A program made the translations under genes and the position numbers. A model generated the notes under the pieces. That model searched no databases and was not told where the DNA came from. It saw only the letters and a program-made list of their open reading frames with translations. Below are positions 1-5,297 of a stretch of 6,008 bases of DNA, in pieces; the first letter of the stretch is position 1; every line of letters begins with the position of its first letter. The stretch comes from an uncultured Alistipes sp. Its GTDB lineage: Bacteria; Bacteroidota; Bacteroidia; Bacteroidales; Rikenellaceae. The DNA is taken from assembly GCA_900769525.1 (NCBI GenBank), contig CAAGGY010000044.1, positions 1-6,008 of the forward strand, given 5' to 3'.

Positions 1-12
1 CTCTTCCGATCT
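1..12. other. Residual Illumina sequencing adapter at contig end
   Basis: The first 12 bases, CTCTTCCGATCT, are identical to the 3' end of the standard Illumina adapter (reverse complement AGATCGGAAGAG). The rseP reading frame on the minus strand loses family similarity exactly at this point: it reads F-R-T-K-P-A-W-Q, and the next codon takes its first base from position 13 and its other two from the adapter. Family members usually continue with Arg there, and a C first base fits a CGN codon. This is untrimmed adapter, not genomic DNA. Confidence 0.93.
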
Positions 13-319
13 GCTGCCACGCTGGCTTTGTGCGAAACTCCCAAGGCTGAGGCTCCTGCTTCATCTGCTCGGTGTTCATCGACTCGTCAATCATGCCCGA
101 AAGTGATACATAGCCACCCAGCGGCAACCATCCAATACCATACTCAGTCTCGCCAAACTTGCGCTTGTAGAGCGTGAACCATGGGTTGAAGAAGATGTAG
201 AACTTCTCGACACGAATCTTAAAAATGCGTGCTGTAATGTAGTGTCCAAACTCGTGGATGAGCACCAACATTGAAAGTGATGCAAAGAATTGTACTGCCT
301 TAATAATTATTGTCTCCAT
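13..319 (-). CDS. rseP: RseP-type site-2 zinc metalloprotease (M50), N-terminal part only
   Basis: This is the N-terminal 102 residues of a site-2 intramembrane protease, cut by the contig end. Family members are inner-membrane zinc proteases that cleave transmembrane substrates such as anti-sigma factors in envelope-stress signalling; full-length proteins have roughly 430-450 residues with PDZ domains, so about three quarters is missing. Visible features are a first hydrophobic segment (about residues 5-21) running into the zinc motif HEFGH at residues 22-26 with catalytic Glu23, then the conserved GIGWLPLGGYV block at 61-71 and FRTKPAWQ at 95-102. The start is ATG at 317-319, 14 nt after the dxr stop, so it is very probably co-transcribed with dxr; no clear Shine-Dalgarno sequence is seen. 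The natural substrate in this organism cannot be read from the window. Confidence 0.93.
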
Positions 320-333
320 AGTAATCTAATTTT

Positions 334-1491
334 CTAAAGTTTTAGGTAGCGACGTGCCAACTCGCGTGACTCGCGGTTTGAGCTGTCGTAGTCGTTGAGT
401 GTTGGGTGTGCTTCGAACGAGGCGTTGCTAAGGGCGTAGCGTATAGCACCTACAATGTCGTTATAGCCACACTTGTGCTGAAGGAATGCTGCCACAGCCA
501 CCTCGTTAGCACCATTCATTGTGCAGGCTGCAGTACCTCCACGATGCAAGCAGTCGTAGGCGATGCCAAGTGCAGGGTACTTCTTATTGTCTACCTCCGC
601 GAATGTGAGTGTGGGGTAGTCCAGTATTGAGAAACTCTCGACAGCCTCTTTGGCACGCTCAGGGTAGAGCAGGGCGTAGCTGATAGGTGTGTGCATATCG
701 GCATTGCCAAGCTGAGCCTTGACCGAGCCATCGGTAAACTCGACCATCGAGTGTACGATAGATTGTGGGTGGATGACAACCTTGATGCGCTCAGGCTCGA
801 TGTCGAACAACCAGCGTGCCTCGATAACCTCGAAGCCCTTGTTAACGAGTGTTGCCGAGTCGATGGTAATCTTAGCTCCCATTGACCACTGAGGGTGCTT
901 GAGTGCCATCTCTGGTGTCACACTCTCAAGCTCGTCGATTGAGAGGTTGCGCAGAGCGCCACCACTGCAGGTGATGATGAGGTTGCGTATTGAGCGGCGC
1001 TGCTCGCCCTCAAGACACTGCATGATTGCCGAATGTTCGGAGTCGATAGGTAGAATCTCAACACCTTTACGCTTGGCAGCCTCCATGATAATGTCGCCAC
1101 CTACGACCAATGTCTCCTTGTTGGCAAGAGCTATGCGCTTGCCACTCTCTATCGCAAGGGCAGTGGGGTGTAGGCCAGCATATCCGACGAGGGCATTTAC
1201 CAGCGTGTCGCTACGGTAGCTCTCGGCAACGTGGTTAATCTCCTCGTCGCCCGCCAGCACCTTGATGTTAGTGTCGGCAAGAGCCGCTTTGAGCTGTGGA
1301 TAAAACTCCTTGTTGCCGATTACAATGCTCTCGGCACTAAACTCTCGAGCCTGCTCGGCGAGCTCCTGCCAGCGGCTCTGTGCCACCAGCGAGGCTACGC
1401 GAAAACGCTCGGGATTACGACGTATGATGTCGAGGGTTTGTACGCCTATTGAGCCAGTAGAGCCCAATATTGTCACTCTCTCAATATTCAT
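334..1491 (-). CDS. dxr: 1-deoxy-D-xylulose 5-phosphate reductoisomerase (DXR, IspC)
   Basis: DXR is the cytosolic enzyme that converts 1-deoxy-D-xylulose 5-phosphate to 2-C-methyl-D-erythritol 4-phosphate using NADPH, the first committed step of the MEP isoprenoid pathway. The 385-residue product is of normal family length. The NADPH-binding loop GSTGSIG is at 10-16 and ANKE at 123-126. The metal ligands Asp150, Glu152 and Glu221 are present in PIDSEHSAI and NKGFEVIEA. Ser176, His199, Trp202, Ser212, Asn217, Lys218, Ser244 and His247 align with E. coli active-site positions numbered ten higher. The family motif HPNW is HPQW here. The ATG at 1489-1491 is chosen because the protein then begins MNIERVTILGSTGSIG as in homologues; the frame opens further upstream, but that would run into the preceding gene. 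It lies 13 nt after the M23-like gene and 14 nt before rseP. All catalytic residues are intact, so it should be active. Confidence 0.97.
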   Translation of the reverse strand: MNIERVTILGSTGSIGVQTLDIIRRNPERFRVASLVAQSRWQELAEQAREFSAESIVIGNKEFYPQLKAALADTNIKVLAGDEEINHVAESYRSDTLVNALVGYAGLHPTALAIESGKRIALANKETLVVGGDIIMEAAKRKGVEILPIDSEHSAIMQCLEGEQRRSIRNLIITCSGGALRNLSIDELESVTPEMALKHPQWSMGAKITIDSATLVNKGFEVIEARWLFDIEPERIKVVIHPQSIVHSMVEFTDGSVKAQLGNADMHTPISYALLYPERAKEAVESFSILDYPTLTFAEVDNKKYPALGIAYDCLHRGGTAACTMNGANEVAVAAFLQHKCGYNDIVGAIRYALSNASFEAHPTLNDYDSSNRESRELARRYLKL

Positions 1492-1504
1492 TATCGGAAG
1501 GTAT

Positions 1505-2374
1505 CTACTTCTTAAACAATATGTAGCGCTCAGGATCAACGGCCGTACCATTGCGCCAAAGCTCAAAGCCCAGGTCGATACTCTTGTCGCTGTCGGCCTC
1601 TACAGCCTGAGAGCCAATCACAGCACCGCTCTGAACAATCTGGCCCTTACGCACAAGTGCCTCGCCAAGCTGCTTGTAGATTGATACATAGCCATTTGCG
1701 TGCTGAATAATGATTGATATGTGGCCCGATGAGCCTTGTGTTACACCCACAACAGTACCATTCTCGATAGCCATCACCGAGCGGTCAGCGTCGACACTCA
1801 TAATGGTGATGTCGTAGCTTGAATCGGGTGCATCGAAGGTGCGTGTGATAGTTCCGTGCATAGGTATGCTAAACATCGCAGCCACAGGGTTTGCCTCGCG
1901 TGTGTTCTCCAACGAGTAGACGCCCTCACTACGTTCAAGGATGCTGCGAAGGAGTGAGTCGGCACGTGTTGGGAGTACGGTAGTCTTGTCGTACTGAATA
2001 CTATCGGTGAGTACCGTAGAGTGCAATGTTGGTGTGCTACCGTTGATAATCTTTGTTACGGCGTCGTTGTACTCGAGCATACGATTCATAAGTCGCTCCA
2101 TGGAGTCAATATGCATAATGCTCTCAACCATCTGGTCGTGCATCTTCTCTGAGCGTGTTTTGAAGCCTGGCAGAATCTCCAATACAGGGGTGTATGCCAT
2201 AAGAAGCATGAGGATGGTGATGAGGATGACGAGCAGGGCCGTAACACCACTAATCAGACCGATTGGCGTGATGTTCACCTTCCAGTGAGGTTCGTCGCTG
2301 GTGCGGTCGCGCATTGATAACTGTCGCTTATCTATTAGTTGCGACCATAGTCGCTGAAAAAACTTCTCTTCCAT
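1505..2374 (-). CDS. Membrane-anchored M23/LytM-like protein, probably catalytically inactive
   Basis: This is a 289-residue protein with a cytoplasmic N-terminus, one strong transmembrane segment at about 38-61, a polar and probably helical linker (about 72-110), and a C-terminal M23/LytM-like beta domain (about 165-287). The domain keeps the family scaffold: ENGTVVGV (204-211), a GHISIIIQHANGYVSIYKQL strand block (217-236), VRKGQIVQSGAVIG (241-254) and the final FELWRNGTAVDPERYI. The zinc site is missing. Where active enzymes have HxxxD there is SSYDITIM (185-192); the usual Tyr-x-His-Leu is YKQL; and the HLHFE motif is DLGFEL (267-272). It is therefore likely a periplasmic binding or regulatory LytM domain, as in EnvC-like activators of cell-wall amidases, rather than a hydrolase. 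The start ATG at 2372-2374 follows AAGG by a few bases, with a TATCTTTG promoter box just upstream. It is the first gene of the dxr-rseP operon. Confidence 0.8.
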   Translation of the reverse strand: MEEKFFQRLWSQLIDKRQLSMRDRTSDEPHWKVNITPIGLISGVTALLVILITILMLLMAYTPVLEILPGFKTRSEKMHDQMVESIMHIDSMERLMNRMLEYNDAVTKIINGSTPTLHSTVLTDSIQYDKTTVLPTRADSLLRSILERSEGVYSLENTREANPVAAMFSIPMHGTITRTFDAPDSSYDITIMSVDADRSVMAIENGTVVGVTQGSSGHISIIIQHANGYVSIYKQLGEALVRKGQIVQSGAVIGSQAVEADSDKSIDLGFELWRNGTAVDPERYILFKK

Positions 2375-2395
2375 ACCTTGATATATATATTTCCG

Positions 2396-2403
2396 CAAAG
2401 ATA
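2396..2403 (-). promoter_or_regulatory. Bacteroidota -7 promoter box for the M23-like/dxr/rseP operon
   Basis: On the minus strand this reads TATCTTTG, an exact match to the Bacteroidota -7 consensus TAnnTTTG, placed 21 nt upstream of the first ATG of the operon. That would give a short leader of about 15-17 nt. I found no convincing TTTG -33 box at the expected 19-21 nt spacing, so the assignment rests on the -7 box and its position. Confidence 0.6.
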
Positions 2404-2421
2404 ACGAAAAAGGGCGGATAC

Positions 2422-2452
2422 TTTGTACTTTATCCAATTTTTTTTACCTTTG
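2422..2452 (+). promoter_or_regulatory. Canonical Bacteroidota promoter (-33/-7) for the nucleotidyltransferase gene
   Basis: TTTG at 2422-2425 and TACCTTTG at 2445-2452 match the -33 (TTTG) and -7 (TAnnTTTG) elements of the Bacteroidota primary sigma factor, with a 19-nt spacer containing a run of eight T. Transcription would begin near 2457-2459, leaving an A-rich leader of about 28 nt without a Shine-Dalgarno sequence before the ATG at 2486. The promoter is back-to-back with the one for the minus-strand operon. Confidence 0.75.
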
Positions 2453-2485
2453 TTCCAAGAAAATTCTAAAAAGCACAAAATAATT

Positions 2486-3394
2486 ATGACTAAACCTACT
2501 CTTTTAGTTTTGGCTGCTGGTATGGGCTCACGCTACGGCTCACTCAAGCAGATGGATGGCGTTGGCCCTAATGGCGAGGCTATTATCGACTACTCAGTAT
2601 ATGATGCAATACGTGCTGGCTTTGGTAAGGTGGTATTTGTTATTCGCCACTCTTTTGCCCAGGATTTCTGCGAGGTATTCAATGCCGAGCGTTTCGGTGG
2701 TCGCATCGAGGTGGAGTATGTATTCCAGGAGCTCGATAACCTCCCTGAGGGTTTTACTCTGCCCGCTGAGCGCCAGAAGCCTTGGGGCACTAACCATGCG
2801 GTGATGATGGGTGCAGAGGTTATCGACACACCATTTGCCGTAATCAATGCTGACGACTTCTATGGCCGTGACGCTTACGCAGTTATCGGTAGCTACCTTT
2901 CGCAGCTTGCAGGCTCTCAAGGTAAGTATTGCATGGTGGGATATGAGGTCTCTAAGACCTTGTCGGAGAATGGCACAGTGTCACGTGGCGTATGTACGGT
3001 AGATGCTGAGGGTAACTTGCAGGGTATGGTCGAGCGCACAAAGATTGAGCGTGTCGATGGCACCATCGTCTTCCACGACCTCGGCACCGACGAGCCTTTG
3101 GCTGAGGATACCCCTGTGTCGATGAACCTCTTCGGCTTTACGCCTGACTATTTTGCCCACTCTGAGGCATACTTTAAGGAGTTCCTTAAGGAGAATATCG
3201 ACAACCTTAAGTCGGAGTTCTTCATCCCATTGATGGTCAACAAGGTCATTAACGAGGGCACAGCGACGATGCGTGTGTTGCAGACCTCGGCTAAGTGGTT
3301 TGGTGTGACTTATAAGGAGGATAAGCCACAGCTTATGCAGAAGATCGAGGAGCTTATCGCTCAGGGTGAGTATCCACGCAACTTATGGGAGTAA
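2486..3394 (+). CDS. Sugar-phosphate nucleotidyltransferase-like protein (NTP_transferase family)
   Basis: This 302-residue cytosolic protein has a Rossmann-like nucleotidyltransferase fold. The N-terminus TLLVLAAGMGSRYGSLKQ (residues 5-22) is a variant of the GxGxR...K nucleotide-binding signature of sugar-1-phosphate nucleotidyltransferases. PWGTNHAVMMGAEVI (about 98-112) resembles the GT-A/L block that holds the base and sugar, and NADDFYG (about 119-125) carries the acidic residues expected to bind the metal. Family members join an NTP and a sugar phosphate to give an NDP-sugar and pyrophosphate; the sugar and nucleotide used here cannot be read from sequence, and no sugar-pathway neighbours are visible. 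The start ATG at 2486 is preferred because the protein begins MTKPTLLVLAAGMG and because the frame opens upstream only through the promoter region. It appears to be a single-gene transcript, with a hairpin terminator 20 nt after the stop. Confidence 0.85.
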   Translation: MTKPTLLVLAAGMGSRYGSLKQMDGVGPNGEAIIDYSVYDAIRAGFGKVVFVIRHSFAQDFCEVFNAERFGGRIEVEYVFQELDNLPEGFTLPAERQKPWGTNHAVMMGAEVIDTPFAVINADDFYGRDAYAVIGSYLSQLAGSQGKYCMVGYEVSKTLSENGTVSRGVCTVDAEGNLQGMVERTKIERVDGTIVFHDLGTDEPLAEDTPVSMNLFGFTPDYFAHSEAYFKEFLKENIDNLKSEFFIPLMVNKVINEGTATMRVLQTSAKWFGVTYKEDKPQLMQKIEELIAQGEYPRNLWE

Positions 3395-3413
3395 CTCACT
3401 TATCCATAATAAG

Positions 3414-3453
3414 ATAGTGGGCTTGGCAGATGTCGCCAAAGCCCACTATTTTT
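3414..3453 (+). terminator. Intrinsic terminator between convergent genes
   Basis: ATAGTGGGCTTGGC (3414-3427) pairs with GCCAAAGCCCACTAT (3435-3449) with one bulged base and a 7-nt loop, followed on the plus strand by five T (3449-3453). It ends the nucleotidyltransferase transcript. The T tract overlaps the stop codon of the convergent yqaA-like gene (3452-3454). The same hairpin could act weakly for the minus strand, where the following sequence CTTATTATGG is poorer in T. Confidence 0.85.
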
Positions 3454-3889
3454 ATATCTTTGCAAAGAGCAGTGCCCAGACTATGAAGCGGCCGCACTTG
3501 CCCACAAACATCCATAGTGCTGAGGGAATGAATCTAGCCTTGTAGAAGCCTAAAACTATGGCAAAGACATCACCAACAAAGGGTACCCATGTGAGTAGTG
3601 CGAGCCACGCTCCCCACCTTTTTACCGTGGTGCTATGGCGCTCGATAGTCTCGCTCTTAACTCTAAACCAGCGCTCCAGCCACTCAAGCTTTCCAAGCCA
3701 GCCTACCCAGTAGGATGTCAATCCGCCGAGCCAGTTGCCTATGGTTGCCACTGCTACCGTTGCAACGGGACTACCACCCATGGCAAGCATGCCGATGAGT
3801 AGTACGTCGGAGCTAAACGGAAATACCGTAGCTGCGAGAAATGAGCCAAGAAAGAGGCCTATATATCCGTAGTCAAGAAGCGATTCCAT
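3452..3889 (-). CDS. YqaA-like small DedA-family (VTT domain) inner-membrane protein
   Basis: This 145-residue, highly hydrophobic protein matches the short YqaA branch of the DedA/SNARE-associated (VTT) superfamily. Likely membrane segments are at about 7-36, 43-66, 93-115 and 121-142. Characteristic blocks are GLFLGSFLAATVFPFSSDVL (11-30, a re-entrant-like segment with the FP-x-SD pattern), GNWLGGLTSYWVGWLG (51-66) and RWGAWLALLTWVPFVGDVF (91-109), which carries the conserved Pro and Gly-Asp of the second half. DedA proteins are implicated in membrane lipid handling and envelope homeostasis (some in undecaprenyl-phosphate or phospholipid translocation), but the role of the YqaA branch is not well defined. 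The ATG at 3887-3889 is the first in frame and gives a family-typical N-terminus. It is transcribed alone from a probable TATCTTTG promoter 18 nt upstream and converges on the nucleotidyltransferase gene. Confidence 0.85.
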   Translation of the reverse strand: MESLLDYGYIGLFLGSFLAATVFPFSSDVLLIGMLAMGGSPVATVAVATIGNWLGGLTSYWVGWLGKLEWLERWFRVKSETIERHSTTVKRWGAWLALLTWVPFVGDVFAIVLGFYKARFIPSALWMFVGKCGRFIVWALLFAKI

Positions 3890-3906
3890 AGCGAGGTTTG
3901 ATGGGG

Positions 3907-3914
3907 CAAAGATA
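3907..3914 (-). promoter_or_regulatory. Probable -7 promoter box for the yqaA-like gene
   Basis: On the minus strand this reads TATCTTTG, matching TAnnTTTG and identical to the box before the M23-like operon, including the following C. A TTTG lies further upstream (plus-strand CAAA at 3938-3941) with a 23-nt spacer, longer than the usual 19-21 nt, so the -33 match is weak. The implied leader is short, under 20 nt. Confidence 0.55.
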
Positions 3915-4008
3915 GCTTATTAGCACCATAAATGAGCCAAAGAGCGTGGAAAAAATATTTTTTTGAAAAAAATATCTATTATGACGTGGTAGTTTGAAGA
4001 AAAATGTA

Positions 4009-4016
4009 TATTTTTG
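4009..4016 (+). promoter_or_regulatory. Possible -7 promoter box for the threonine dehydrogenase gene
   Basis: TATTTTTG matches TAnnTTTG and sits in an A/T-rich stretch downstream of long A and T tracts (3950-3975) that could act as an upstream activating element. No TTTG box is found at 19-21 nt; one at 3993-3996 is only 12 nt away. If correct, transcription starts near 4022 and leaves an untranslated leader of roughly 70-75 nt, longer than for the other genes here. Confidence 0.4.
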
Positions 4017-4095
4017 TTGTTGATTGCGACGCTTAGTGGTCGTCAGTGTTTATTGGCAATTAAACCTAAACATATAACAAACGTTAATCAAACAA

Positions 4096-5040
4096 ATGAA
4101 GCGTATTTTGGTCGTGGGTGCCGGTGGTCAGATTGGATCTGAGTTGGTGCCATATCTTCGCTCTATTTATGGTGCATCGAATGTCGTTGCTACCGATGTT
4201 AAACACAATGCTGTTTTGGCCGAGGCTGGCCCATTCGAGTCGCTCGACGCTCTCGATGCTAAGCAGTATGCCGAGCTTGTAGAGAAGTACAAGATCGACT
4301 CTATCTTCAACCTCGTGGCGCTCCTTTCAGCTACAGGTGAGAAGAACCCTCAGCTTGCGATGCGCATCAACATGGGCGCTTTGGAGAACTCATTGGAGAT
4401 CGCTCGTGAGAAGAACTGCGCAGTCTTCACCCCATCGTCAATCGGTGCTTTCGGTGGTGACTTCCCACGCGACAAGACTCCTCAGGACACTGTTATGCAG
4501 CCTAACACCATCTACGGTGTTTGCAAGGTGACTGGTGAGTTGCTCTCTAACTACTACCACTCACGCTTTGGCGTTGATACTCGTTCAGTGCGTTTCCCAG
4601 GTATCATCTCTAACGTGACATTGCCTGGTGGCGGTACTACTGACTACGCAGTAGAGATCTACTACGATGCTGTTAAGGGCAAGAAGTTTGTTTGTAACAT
4701 CGCTCCAGACGTATATATGGATATGATGTATATGCCTGATGCATTGCGTGCTACAGTGGAGCTTATGGAGGCAGATCCTGCTAAGCTCAAGCACCGTAAC
4801 TCGTTCAACATCGCAGCTATGAGCTTCACACCAGAGATCATCCGTGAGGTTGTTGAGCGCCACGTGCCAGGCTTCGAGATGGAGTATAACGTAGATCCTG
4901 TTAAGGATGTTATCTCACGCAGCTGGCCAAACTCTTTGGACGACACTTGTGCTCGTGAGGAGTGGGGCTGGAAGCCACAGTGGGACCTCGAGTCAATGAC
5001 TGTGGATATGCTTGAGGCTGTCCGCAAGAAGAACTTGTAA
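4096..5040 (+). CDS. SDR-type L-threonine 3-dehydrogenase (NAD-dependent epimerase/dehydratase family)
   Basis: This 314-residue cytosolic protein oxidises L-threonine to 2-amino-3-oxobutyrate with NAD+, the first step of threonine breakdown to glycine and acetyl-CoA. It is of the extended short-chain dehydrogenase type known from animals, trypanosomes and some bacteria, unrelated to the zinc-dependent E. coli Tdh. The NAD-binding GAGGQIG is at 8-14. The active site is PSSIGAFG (113-120) with Tyr140 and Lys144 in TIYGVCK. Family-specific blocks are RFPGIIS (166-172), PGGGTTDYAV (177-186), MMYMPDALRAT (210-220), NIAAMSFTPEI (238-248) and SWPNSLDDTCAREEWGWK (276-293). Substrate assignment rests on these blocks, which go beyond the general epimerase signature. 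The ATG gives a start immediately before the nucleotide-binding strand. It is transcribed alone, and no 2-amino-3-ketobutyrate CoA ligase (kbl) gene is visible. Codons such as CGT, AAG, GAG, AAC and ATC are strongly preferred, which suggests high expression. Confidence 0.92.
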   Translation: MKRILVVGAGGQIGSELVPYLRSIYGASNVVATDVKHNAVLAEAGPFESLDALDAKQYAELVEKYKIDSIFNLVALLSATGEKNPQLAMRINMGALENSLEIAREKNCAVFTPSSIGAFGGDFPRDKTPQDTVMQPNTIYGVCKVTGELLSNYYHSRFGVDTRSVRFPGIISNVTLPGGGTTDYAVEIYYDAVKGKKFVCNIAPDVYMDMMYMPDALRATVELMEADPAKLKHRNSFNIAAMSFTPEIIREVVERHVPGFEMEYNVDPVKDVISRSWPNSLDDTCAREEWGWKPQWDLESMTVDMLEAVRKKNL

Positions 5041-5089
5041 TTTCGTGCCACCTGACGGCTGAGCCTCTCGGCTAATTGTGGCTCCGAAA
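5041..5089 (+). other. Structured 3' untranslated hairpin after the threonine dehydrogenase stop
   Basis: Beginning directly after the stop codon, TTTCG (5041-5045) pairs with CGAAA (5085-5089), and GCCAC (5047-5051) pairs with GTGGC (5078-5082) across a small 1/2-nt internal loop. The enclosed sequence contains a small inner stem, AGCC/GGCT, around a TCTC loop. It has no T tract and lies 9 nt before the terminator hairpin, so it may protect the 3' end or assist termination. This is a fold by eye only. Confidence 0.5.
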
Positions 5090-5097
5090 TAGAATAA

Positions 5098-5137
5098 AAC
5101 CCCTGGGTTGTGACTATGCAACTCAGGGGTTGTTGTT
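5098..5137 (+). terminator. Intrinsic terminator of the threonine dehydrogenase gene
   Basis: AACCCCTGGGTTG (5098-5110) pairs with CAACTCAGGGGTT (5119-5131) over 13 positions with one G-U pair and an 8-nt loop (TGACTATG), followed by the T-rich GTTGTTTG. The stem is strong but the T tract is interrupted by G, so termination may be incomplete and some transcripts could read into the repeat region beyond. Confidence 0.8.
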
Positions 5138-5180
5138 TGTGGTTGTAACGTAGGTTTTGGTGGGTTCTAATAGGGGTTTT

Positions 5181-5266
5181 TGTCATTCTGAGCGGAGCGA
5201 AGAATCTCTCGGATTGTAATTAGGGTCGTGCTATCCCAGAGATCCTTCGCTTTGCTCAGGATGACA
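5181..5266. repeat. REP-like long imperfect palindrome (TGTCATTCTGAGCG... type)
   Basis: The arm beginning TGTCATTCTGAGCGGAGCGA (5181-5209) pairs with the arm ending TTTGCTCAGGATGACA (5238-5266). Of 29 positions, 25 are Watson-Crick pairs, three are G-U/T-G pairs as plus-strand RNA (5187/5260, 5194/5253, 5195/5252), and one is an A-C mismatch (5203/5244). Two further pairs extend inward beyond one mismatch, closing a loop of about 22 nt. From memory, closely similar TGTCATTCTGAGCGnAGCGAAGAATCT palindromes are scattered in intergenic regions of many bacterial genomes; copy number here cannot be judged from one window. Confidence 0.8.
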
Positions 5267-5297
5267 GGATAATAGGTTCTAATTGTGGGGTGTTATA

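Noticed and set aside
899..1219. Plus-strand open frames antisense to dxr
   Set aside because: They lie in shadow frames of a fully conserved enzyme gene, with no similarity to known proteins and no initiation signals.
1492..1566. Upstream extension of dxr to 1566
   Set aside because: It overlaps the preceding gene by about 60 bases and adds 25 residues before the nucleotide-binding strand that the family lacks.
2423..2485. Upstream extension of the nucleotidyltransferase to a TTG start at 2423
   Set aside because: It would place the promoter -7 box and the leader inside the coding region; the family N-terminus begins just after the ATG at 2486.
3455..3462. Plus-strand TATCTTTG as an antisense promoter inside the yqaA-like gene
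   Set aside because: It matches the -7 consensus but lies in the coding end of the gene directly after a terminator, has no TTTG at 19-21 nt upstream, and leads to no gene on that strand.
4662..5186. Minus-strand open frame of about 174 codons antisense to the threonine dehydrogenase gene
   Set aside because: It is opposite a strongly conserved, codon-biased gene and runs through its terminator hairpin. The translation is Ser/Arg/Thr-rich without domain features, as expected for a shadow frame.
5168..5276. TAATAGG direct repeats as a firm target-site duplication of a mobile element
   Set aside because: TAATAGG also occurs within the neighbouring array (5323-5329), so its presence on both sides of the palindrome may simply be repeat sequence, and the distances to the palindrome ends are unequal.
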